Assembly (NCBI GenBank): GCA_029204225.1
Contig: CM055096.1
Coordinates: forward strand, 30,516,557 to 30,580,556
Length of the DNA stretch: 64,000 bases
Origin: Diphasiastrum complanatum
Lineage: Eukaryota > Streptophyta > Lycopodiopsida > Lycopodiales > Lycopodiaceae
Reading direction: 5' to 3'
In this document: one piece after another, positions 55,954 to 64,000 of the stretch
Numbering within the stretch: position 1 is the first letter of the stretch
How the letters are laid out: the number at the start of each line of letters is the position of its first letter
Notes under the pieces: model-generated
Databases searched by the model: none
Seen by the model: the letters and a program-made list of their open reading frames with translations, nothing else
Told to the model about the DNA's origin: nothing
Translations under genes and position numbers: made by a program

Positions 55954-56968
55954 ATGGCACCTGTAGGAGGATATCTCTTAGAACCAAGTGAATGACTAAG
56001 TACCTCCAATCATTCAATATGGAAGGTTAGGATGTTATGGACATAGTACTTGGTATTGAGGAGGAGCCTCAAGCACAACTTGAAATACCAAAGTATAGGA
56101 AGAGAGCTAGGATGGCTCTACACTTCATTAAAATGAATGTCTCTAATGAGATTCTAAGAGAAATTGGATCTTGCACCATTGCTAAAGAAGCTTGGGATGC
56201 ACTTAAGTCTATTTATGAAGCTAAGAACACTTCAAGAATTCTCACTCTTAGAAACCATATTTTTCAAAGCTTTCAAAGAAGTGAGGAGAGTGCACCAAAT
56301 TATGTTCTAAGGGTAAAAGATCTTCATAGGGAGCTTGCTTGTGTTGGTGTCACAATCAATCAAGATGAGCTAGTACAAGTCATTCTTAATGGCTTAAAAG
56401 AATATTATGATAATCTTGTTCAATTCTTTGCCAAAGGAGGAGTTGCCCAATTTGGAGACTCTTCAAAGAATTCTCATCTCTGAAGAAGCAAGGCAAAGTT
56501 ACAAACTTTCAAGGATGAACAAACTCGAGCATATTGGAAGTGACAAAGCTCTCTTTATCAAGGACAAGCATAAAGGGAGGAGCAAGAACCAGTTTTCTCA
56601 AGCCTTCAACAAAGACAAAGCAAAGGACAAAGACAAAGATGGAGAAGATGATGACTCAACTCATCCTTCTACTTCCAAGACCAAGAAGAAGAAAGTCAAG
56701 TGTTTCTCTTGTGGCAAGAAGGGGCACTATGTCTCTAATTGCTTCAAAAAGAAAAATCAACTCAAACAAGCAAATCTCTTTAATGAGAAAGAAGAAGACT
56801 TTATTGCAAGTGAAGGAGAAGGATCCCTCATGGTGTCAAGCTTTTCTTCAACACCCTTCAAGAAGGATGGAGCATGGTACATCGATAGTGGTGCCTCATC
56901 ACATATGTGTTGTTCAAAGGAGTCTTTTGACTCTATTGTACCTTGTAAAGGACTTAAGCTCTACCATT
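55954..56968 (+). pseudogene. Copia C2 gag-protease remnant
   Basis: Starts ATG at 55954 with MAPVGGYLLEPSE, then an immediate TGA and a frameshift. The second frame (56037-56483) has the gag capsid RMALHFIKMNVSNEIL, AKEAWDALKSIYEA and RNHIFQSFQRSEES. A further shift near 56430 leads to 56440-56968 with the zinc knuckle CFSCGKKGHYVSNC and the protease start WYIDSGASSHMCC. After about 56968 similarity ends and unrelated sequence begins. The family is that of C1, older and truncated; it lies head to head with C1. Confidence 0.85.
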
Positions 56969-57379
56969 TTTGGAAGAGAAGCATCCTCATTTGCTATTCA
57001 ATGCTTGCTATTGCTATTGTTGCTTTCTATTTGCTTTCAAGTTTATGCTTTCTTGGTTTCCGTAGCTATTGTTTCTCCTTTAGCAAGTAAAATGAGCATT
57101 TAAGCTAACCTCCACTCTCACTCTCACTCTATATCTCTCTCTTTCTCTCTTCTCCTCTCAACCTCTTCTATTCTTCTTTTTGTCTTTCACCCAAAATCAA
57201 GATGAAGGTTAGTTTAGCGGAGTAGAGTAGGGGTGTGTAGTGTTAATGGTGGTAGAGTTAGAGAAAAAGTAGAGAACTAACTAAAAGTGGCATCTATTCA
57301 TAGCCAGGCACCTATCCAGTGTTCTAACCCTTGTTGACAAGTGGGAGGGCTACTACTATGAGAGACCATCGACCCTACA
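56969..57379 (+). repeat. Gypsy LTR E, end part
   Basis: Ends CGACCCTACA before a degenerate gypsy primer site. CT-rich tract with a TATAT word near 57130. The start was not identified. Words such as GTGTTAATGG are shared in kind with the G1 LTR. Confidence 0.45.
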
Positions 57380-57380
57380 G

Positions 57381-57398
57381 TGACGTTGTTGTCGGGGA
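57381..57398 (+). promoter_or_regulatory. Degenerate gypsy primer-binding site of LTR E
   Basis: TGACGTTGTTGTCGGGGA, comparable with TGGCGTCGTTGTCGGGGA in G1. Confidence 0.6.
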
Positions 57399-58411
57399 TA
57401 GGTTTCCACTAACTAGTATAGCTGCATTTTAGCTATTTCTTGCATTTTGGAGTAGTTTTAGGTAGATTTTTGGGTGTTTAGAGTTAGGTTTTTGTATTTT
57501 TCTGTGTTTGGACTATTCACAACTAGTGGAGGAGGTGTGAGAGGGTAGACGAGGCCCTGAACAGCCTCTAAGGGCTTGACATTCAAACCAAAACCTGAGA
57601 AAACCCAAAAAAACACACCAATCTACATTTTGGAGGGAAAAAGAGCCTAAAATCTCATCAGATTTTAATATCTCCAAAACCAGTGAGAGTTAATCCTTGC
57701 ACGACTGGCAGCAACTCTAGGGTACTATCCCAGACCTGCATAGAAGCTTGCGAGAGTTAGTTCCAAGCAAATTGCAAAAATCAGAAAAAATCATCATAAA
57801 AATTCAAAAAACCCTTGTAAAAATCCAAAAAAATACAAATCTTCACCAGAACTCTTGTAGAGCCCTCTGAAGTTTCATCTCAATGAGACCAGGACACACA
57901 GAAGCTTGCGAGAGTTACTTCACTGTCTAAGTGCCTGTGCGAGAGTTCCCAGTGAAAAAAGATGGGAAAATACCAAAGAACCCTCGCAAACACTAAAATT
58001 TTTAGTTTTAGTGGGCAAGAACTCTCGTAGAGAATTCTAAAGTTCCATCTCAGTGCGACCAGGACACATAAGAGCCTATGAGAGTTAGTTTGACTCCAGT
58101 GAGCAAAAAATTGGGTTTAAGTTCTCAAAAAATCACTAAAAAGTAGGTCCAGCAAATCCTTTCAGAAAGAACTCTCGCAGACCATTCCAATCGATCTAGA
58201 ATGTCAATTTCCATCAGTGATGAAGCCTCGAGAGATAGTATTGAGAATTGGTGAAGATCAAGCCAAAATAGTGGTTTTAAACCCTCGCATACAGTGAAAT
58301 TTTCACTTCTTGAGAGATTAACTCTCGTAGAGAATTCCAGAGTCAGATCTGAGCCAGATTCAGCTCTTGTGATCTTTGCGAGAGTTACTTCCCAAGGATC
58401 TGAGAGATATC
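57399..58411 (+). other. Leader of gypsy element E with an alternating GCGAGAGTT word array
   Basis: Non-coding leader containing about fourteen copies of GCGAGAGTT or its reverse AACTCTCG(T/C) (near-copies included). Forward copies lie near 57684, 57749, 57908, 57939, 58078 and 58379; inverted copies near 57850, 57979, 58020, 58170, 58280 and 58320. Gag is absent because copia element F starts at 58412. Confidence 0.6.
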
Positions 58412-59221
58412 TATCAAAAATGGTGAACTCTTGCAACTTTGTCGTAGCACGAACAAGAAATGAAGGTCAAACGAGAACAATTTGCGACAGTCAACATCCC
58501 TTGACTCGAAGCACGAACGATTCGTGAATCGTAAACACACCTCCAGGACCGCAAACCGCAAAGAGACGCAAAATGAGAAACTATGAAAGAAACGAAAAGA
58601 ACGAAAGCAAACGGGAGATTATGAAACAAACGAATATGAATATTTCACGCTGCTAGCTGGCAGCTCAACGGGCTTGGAGTTGTAGACTTCACGCCCAGGT
58701 GAAATGAGAGGCAACTACGGAGACTAACTGATTAGTTGATTAGCGTTAACTAGTCTTGTGATTTCTGCATTTAGCCATCTTGTAAACTCCACATTGTGGA
58801 GGTATAAACGATCCTCTCTGGATTATAAACTATGTGAAGAGAATAGACATAATTATTTGTAAGAGACTGAGAGAGAGAGGTAGTGAGTAGAGCAGAAAAG
58901 AAAAATACTAGAAACAATAGAGTTGTGCATGAAAGTCTGCCAACGAACAGAACACAGCGAAAGAGCAGAGTGTCATTCCGGCAACGAGCGAGACACTGAC
59001 GATCTCGCTCTAAAAATTAAACTGATAATACAGTCGCTCTATTTTTGTGCATCTTCTTGTCTTGTGTCGTCTGTCTTGATTGCTAGAATAAAATGTGTTC
59101 TGTGATGTGCAGTCAAGAGTCTAGGTTCTTGTAAAAGGTTCCGCGCAAAAGAAAATTCCAAGACAAAAAAAAAATAGTTTTGCTTTCGCGACACCAAATA
59201 GTGTTTTTTGCTTCTACGACA
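58412..59221 (+). repeat. 5' LTR of copia F, 810 bp
   Basis: Begins TATCAAAAATGG where the 3' LTR has TGTCAAAAATGG, so the terminal TG is mutated. It ends TCTACGACA. TATA words (TATAAAC) lie near 58801 and 58824. Confidence 0.85.
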
Positions 59222-59233
59222 TGGTATCAGAGC
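59222..59233 (+). promoter_or_regulatory. Copia F primer-binding site
   Basis: TGGTATCAGAGC directly after the LTR end. Confidence 0.92.
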
Positions 59234-59286
59234 CCACATGTTATCACTGCTGATATCCTAGTAGTGATTCTTCTAGACAACACAAT

Positions 59287-60036
59287 ATGGCTACAACAAT
59301 CCAGACAAGAGTAGCAATCAGTCTTGATGGTGCAAATTACAGAATCTGAAAATTCAAAATCAAAACACTTCTGAAGGGCGAAGGCATCTAGTCAGTGACC
59401 GACCTCTCAGAGGTGCAGCCTCCAAAAGGAGAGCCGAGGAGAGCTGAATGGATCAAAAAAGATGAGCACGCAATGGTGATCATTGTTTCGTCCATAAATG
59501 AAAATCTACTCATGCAGATTGAAGACTACGAAAGCAGCCATGCAACGTGGGAAAGATTAAAACAGAAGTACGAAGTGAGGACTGCAGCTTCAATCATGCA
59601 CTTTCACAATCAGCTACAATCCATACGATGGGATGGCAACTAGCTGGATCAGCATATTGAGAAGATCAGAATGATCTTCATTCAACTCGCTGCATCAGGA
59701 TGGGAGCACTAGGTCCCAGCACCATAGCAGCTGATGTACTTCATGAAATCTCTACCGATGTCCTATCAGCCGCTGAGAATGCTCATACTGAGTCTACCAG
59801 ATATGACATTCGACAAAGCAGTCAGTCTTGTCGCTGATGAGAGACTGATGTAAGATGAAGGAGAGGGAAGTAGTGATCAAGAAAAGGCTCTTTTCACAAA
59901 AGGAAAGAAGAAAAACAAGAACAGGCCAAGATTAGAGAAGACGAAGTCCTCGAATCAGCAATCTTCTTCATGCGATCACTGCCACAAACCAAGTTCTACG
60001 GCCAACAAATGCTGGTTCAATCCAGCAATACCTTGC
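59287..60036 (+). pseudogene. Copia F gag
   Basis: ATG at 59287, then VAISLDGANYRI and a TGA where Trp is expected, followed by KFKIKTLLKGEGI and a TAG, again in a Trp position. The UBN2-type capsid follows (ATWERLKQKYEVRTAASIMHF, 59395-59640), with further stops at 59641, about 59710 and about 59850. The basic tail leads into a zinc knuckle-like CDHCHKPSSTANKCWFNP (about 59970-60020). Several of the stops are what G-to-A change in Trp codons would give. Confidence 0.8.
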
Positions 60037-60801
60037 ATGCACTGCAAGAACAAGAGGCATTCTGCATACGATTGCAGATTCAACCCAAAAAGAAAAAACA
60101 AAGTTGAAAAAGCTAACATTGCAGAGTCATCAAAGGATGCTGATAGAGGTGATGAAGCTTTCACGATACTCAATGAAGCTTCAACGAGCTACACTAAACA
60201 CGACTACGATGTAGTCATTGATTCAGGAGCAACATCTCACATAACCTGCAACAAGAAGATCTTGATCGACTTCAGAGAGCTCAAATATAACAAAGTAGTG
60301 ATTCTAGGTGATGGGAGCAGACACGATGTCAAAGGCATCGGCACTCTACAACTGCGAACACTGTCAGGCCAAGCAGAGCTTCCAGGGGCACTCTATGTGC
60401 CCTCACTCAGAAAAGATTTGCTATCCATCTCCAAGATGGCAGATCTTGGCATTCAAGTTTTGTTCGACGGCAACACATGCCGCATGATCGAGAAGACGAC
60501 AAACAAGTTGTTGACGATCGGATGCAGAGAAGGAAACCTCTACCAGGCCAAAATAATCAGCAACTCTGATAGCATAATAAATGCATCAAAAAATGAAGAT
60601 CAGCTCGGGCATAGGAGAATGTATCATTTGAACATGTGGAGACTGTATGACATAGTCACAGGTCTCAAGATTTCAAAGCCCAAAACTGAGTTCTGTGAAG
60701 CTTGCAGAAAGGCAAGCAACATCGGAATCCATTCACACATGAGGGAAGAAGAGCCAAGGAAGTTCTTGAGCTCGTCCACTCTGATGTATGTGGACCGATG
60801 A
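60037..60801 (+). pseudogene. Copia F protease and integrase zinc domain
   Basis: Open for 254 codons. A second Cys/His cluster (CMHCKNKRHSAYDC) leads to the protease active site VIDSGATSHITC (about 60217-60252), then GALYVPSLRKDLLSIS. The GAG-pre-integrase zinc domain is HRRMYHLNMWRLYDIV...FCEACRKASN; the expected HxxxxH spacing is roughly kept. The frame is lost near 60790, just before the first integrase Asp (a DVCGPM-like reading is present in another frame). Confidence 0.85.
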
Positions 60802-60833
60802 AGACGAATTCGCTCTCAAATTCAAGATAATTT

Positions 60834-61523
60834 TTGACGTTCGTAGATGATTACAACTGGATGACCACAACCTACTACTTAAAGAAGAAATATGAAGTGT
60901 TGGATTCCTTCAAGAAGTTCGTGTCACTTGTAGAGCGACACACCTCGAAAAAGATACAGATCCTTAGATCTGACAACGGAGGTGAATATAAAAGCAAAGA
61001 ATTCTCAAGATTCTACAAAGAACAGGGGATAGAACACCAGTTCACTCCTGCATACACACCAGAATACAATGGTATAGCAGAAAGAAGAAACAGAACGCTA
61101 GTCAAAGGGGCCAGATGCATGATGGCACAGGCTCAATTGCCAAGTCAATTTTGGGCTGAGGTAATAGTTAGAGCTGTACACCTGCAAAACAGATCTACAA
61201 CGATAGCGCTGGAAAACAAAACACCATACGAAATGTGGACAGGCAAAAAGTCTGATCTGACATACGTACGAGTGTTTGGATGTGCAGCATACAAGCACAT
61301 TCCTAAAGAAAAAAGAAACAAGCTCGATGACAAATCAGAGCAAACAATCATGGTCAGCTACTTGAACGGAACACATGTGTACATGCTCTACAACCCAACT
61401 ACAAAGAAGGTTGTTTCGAATAGAAATGCGAAGTTCGATGAGTCCACATTCCCTGGACTGAAAGACGAAAGAGGCCATGAGATTTTCACACTACTGCCCA
61501 TTCAAGAGGGAGATCGAGGATAG
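60834..61523 (+). pseudogene. Copia F integrase core and C-terminal domain
   Basis: TFVDDYNWMTTTYYLKKK, then ILRSDNGGEYKSKEF (second catalytic Asp) and TPEYNGIAERRNRTL (catalytic Glu). The C-terminal domain has KTPYEMWTGKKSDLTYVRVF. It ends at a TAG at 61521-61523, and a spacer without a clear frame runs to about 61815. Confidence 0.87.
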
Positions 61524-61816
61524 ACATCAAATCAAAATGCAGAGCCGCAGACTCCAGCACAGCAGGAGGCAGAGGATCAACCCCACGAACAAGAAACATT
61601 CAAGTAGCGACAAAACGAGCCTAGAAGGTCAACGAGACAAAGAAGACCTTCAGACCACTACTTTGACAATCTTCAATGGACCGAAGACATGCAGTTCGAG
61701 TACTGCAGCTTCACTGAAGAGCCATCAACATACCAAGAAGCCACCCAGAGTCCAGAGGGAAAATTCTGGAAACAGGCAATGTCAGAGGAGATTGAGTCGA
61801 TGAGGCGAAACGAGGC

Positions 61817-62695
61817 ATGGACATTAGAGCCACTGCCAAAAAACAAAAAATAGTCGACTGCAAGTGGGTGTACAAGAAAAAGATGAAATCAGATGGCACC
61901 ATTGGCCGCTACAAAGCAAGGCTTGTCGTGAAGGGCTACACGCAGAGATATGGTGTTGATTATTTCAACACATATTTGCCCACGGTCAAGATGACAAGCA
62001 TAAGGCTACTCCTTGCATATGCCACACAGCACAATCTGGAAATTCACCAGATTGACGTGAAAACAGCCTTTCTCCACGGAGACCAAGAGGAGGAAATCTT
62101 CATGAAGCAGCTTGAAGGCTATGAAGGCCCCGACAATCAACAATATGTCTGTCGGTTGCAGAGATGCATCTATGGTCTAAAATAGGCATCACGAGTCTGG
62201 TATAAAAAGCTCGATGGTCTACTGAAGTCTCTACACTTCAATCCTACTCAACCAGACTACAATGTCTACATTAAAAGAGTAGGAAAGAATTTTGTGATAC
62301 TCACCATTTTCGTGGATGATTCGCTGATGATAGGAAATTCCTTGATGCTGATCAAAGACATGAAGAATCAGATTTTTGAAAGCTACGAAATCACAAATCT
62401 TGGAGATGCAACAGAATGCCTCGGGCTGGAGATCAGAAGAGATCGAACAAAGGGCGCAATGCACTTGAGTCAGTCAGAATATGCCAGAAAAGTGCTAAAG
62501 TAGTACCACATGATGGTCTGCAAGGAAAAGGCCACACCAATGATAGCCGGAGCCAAGCTCACGAGGCAAGATTGCCCGAAAATGGAAGAGAAAGAACAGA
62601 AGATGACAAGTATACCCTACCAGAACTTAATCGGTAGTCTGATGTACCTCACAATTTATACCAGCCCAATCTGGCTTTCTCTATTTGTGCCTTGA
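61817..62695 (+). pseudogene. Copia F reverse transcriptase
   Basis: VDCKWVYKKKMKSDGTIG, YKARLVVKGYTQRYGVDY, QIDVKTAFLHGDQEEEIFMKQ, CRLQRCIYGLK, then a TAG (62183-62185) where Gln is usual. The same frame continues with ASRVWYKKLD and the catalytic box TIFVDDSLMIGN (about 62305-62340). A second TAG is at 62501-62503. The ending has NLIGSLMYLTIYTSP, before a frameshift. Confidence 0.87.
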
Positions 62696-63308
62696 GCCAA
62701 TTCTCTTCCAATCATGGCCTGACACATTGGCAAATGGCTAAACGAATCTTAAAATGTCTGAGGGGTACCCAGAATATGGGATTAACCTATAGAGCTGAAA
62801 ACAAAGAAAAAGGATTCGAGCTGCATCACTATAGTGATGCGAGTTGGGCGAGCTGCAAAGGTGACAGCAAGTCCATTACTGGAGGATGTACAATAGCGTG
62901 CAGAGCTACAATCAGCTGGATATGCAAAAAGAAAACCTTGGTGGCTCAATCCTCTTGCGAAGCTGAATATGTCGCAGCTTCAAAGGTGGCGAATAAGGGA
63001 GGTGGTTGCAGATGATGTTGGAGGCAATCAGGATACCACAAGAAGGGCCAAACACGATGATGATGGACTCTCAGAGTGCCATCTATCTATCCCAGGATCC
63101 TATCTTCCATTCAAAGACAAAGCACATACCTCTTTGAAGTACCATCACATTCGAGATTTGATCTCAAAAGGAGAGCTCCAGGTCCAGTACATAAAATTAG
63201 AAAATATGATTGCAGATCTACTCACAAAGCTGCTCAACAAGCCACTCTTTGCCAAGCAAACAAAGGCAATTGGATTAAATGTACAAAGCTGCAAGGTTCA
63301 AGAGGGAG
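62692..63308 (+). pseudogene. Copia F RNase H and 3' end
   Basis: WQMAKRILKCLRGTQNMGL, HHYSDASWASCKGDSKSITG, SWICKKKTLVAQSSCEAEYVAAS, with catalytic Asp and Glu positions present. The frame shifts near 62990 and continues with a SQSAIYLSQDP-like segment, then KYHHIRDLISKGELQVQYI and IADLLTKLLNKPLF. The purine tract AGAGGGAG (63301-63308) ends it. Confidence 0.85.
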
Positions 63309-64000
63309 TGTCAAAAATGGTGAACTCCTACATCTTTGTCACAACACGAACAAGAAACGAAGGTCGAACGAGAACAATTCGTGACAGTCAACGTCCCTTG
63401 ACTCGAAGCACAAACGATTCGCGAATCATTCGTGAATCGTAAACACACCTCCAGGGCCACAAACCGAAAAGGGACGCAAAAAAAAAAACTATGAAAGAAA
63501 CAGAAAGAACAAAAGCAAATGGGAGATTACGAAACAAACGAAGATGAATCTTTTGCACTACCGGCTGGCAGCTCAACGAGCTTGGAGTCGTAGACTTCAC
63601 GCCCAGGTAAAACGAGAGACAACGACGGAGACTAACTGATTAGTTGATTAGCGTTAACTAGTCTTGTGATTTCTGCATTTATCCATCTTGTAAACTCCAC
63701 ATTGTGGAGGTATAAACGATCCTCTCTGGATCATAAACTATGTGAAGAGAATAGACAGAATTATTTGTAAGAGACTGTGAGAGAGAGGTAGCGAGTAGAG
63801 CAGAAAAGAAAAATACTAGAAACAATAGAGTTGTGCATGAAAGTCTGCCAACGAGCAGAACACAACGAAAGAGTAGAGTGTCATTCCGGCAATGAGTGAA
63901 ACACTAATGATCTCGCTCTAAAAATCAAATTGATAATACAATTCGTCTAGTTTTGTGCATCTCCTTATCTTGTGTTGTTTGTCTTGATTACTAGAATAAA
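63309..64000 (+). repeat. 3' LTR of copia F (incomplete at the window end)
   Basis: Starts TGTCAAAAATGG and parallels 58412-59105 to the end of the window. Differences from the 5' LTR are mostly transitions, plus small indels such as the extra GAATCATTC near 63423. Confidence 0.9.

Larger units (their letters stand above)
58412..64000 (+). mobile_element. Ty1/copia element F, nearly full length, 3' LTR cut by the window end
   Basis: 5' LTR 58412-59221, primer site, gag and pol in the order gag, protease, integrase, RT, RNase H (59287 to about 63300), purine tract AGAGGGAG, then a 3' LTR from 63309 to beyond 64000. LTRs are about 90 percent alike by eye. Many stops and several frameshifts are present. 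It sits in the leader of gypsy element E. Confidence 0.92.

Overview
The window is repeat-dominated nuclear DNA of a land plant. This follows from plant-type Ty3/gypsy and Ty1/copia retrotransposons throughout, a plant ERF transcription factor gene with an EAR repression motif, telobox and G-box promoter words, and a fragment of plant-like 25S rRNA. The lineage is not decidable from this sequence. The MULE-type transposase remnant and the high load of decayed elements would suit a large-genome non-seed plant, but that is inference. All similarities were judged by eye, with no database search.

Layout. 1-4469: 5' half of a minus-strand gypsy element (gag, protease, leader, primer site, LTR). 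5433-6497: remnants of two minus-strand LTR elements, one with a copia gag start. 6833-9700: decayed MULE transposase gene split by a solo LTR (family A, TSD CCAAT). 10766-11372: two long GA arrays bracketing a promoter-like block with a perfect heat-shock element. 11934-17703: a three-level nest. A solo LTR of family B (TSD TGATG) holds a gag-protease-only element of family A (TSD GTAAA), whose 3' LTR holds a 363-bp 25S rDNA piece (flanking AAGC repeat). 18340-18720: GC-rich, TATA-containing block with alternative hairpins. About 19.8-22.7 kb: a heavily decayed gypsy tail and its LTR. 22744-24330: internally deleted copia. 26.2-26.8 kb: LINE reverse transcriptase remnant.

28936-29763 is the only clearly intact host gene, an intronless group VIII-like ERF with a triplicated leader and a CpG-rich upstream block. 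32464-33372: another family A solo LTR. 33667-33872: two spliced C-terminal exons. 37.2-37.9 kb: broken host-like exons. 39.4-42.3 kb: gypsy pieces on both strands, meeting at an abrupt strand switch. 42376-47689: a gypsy LTR with primer site, split by a complete non-coding family B element (TSD CTTTC). 48880-54663: a very young copia element with three nonsense codons and a truncated 5' LTR. 54664-56968: older copia pieces, one head-to-head with it. 57-58.4 kb: gypsy LTR end, primer site and motif-rich leader. 58412-64000: a nearly full-length, mutated copia element whose 3' LTR runs off the window.

The genes do not form a pathway. The biology here is retrotransposon turnover: nesting, solo-LTR formation, non-autonomous derivatives and capture of rDNA. 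The most unusual signals are the rDNA piece inside an LTR, the regularly spaced hairpins in the non-coding element B, and the short-word arrays in the leaders of two gypsy elements.
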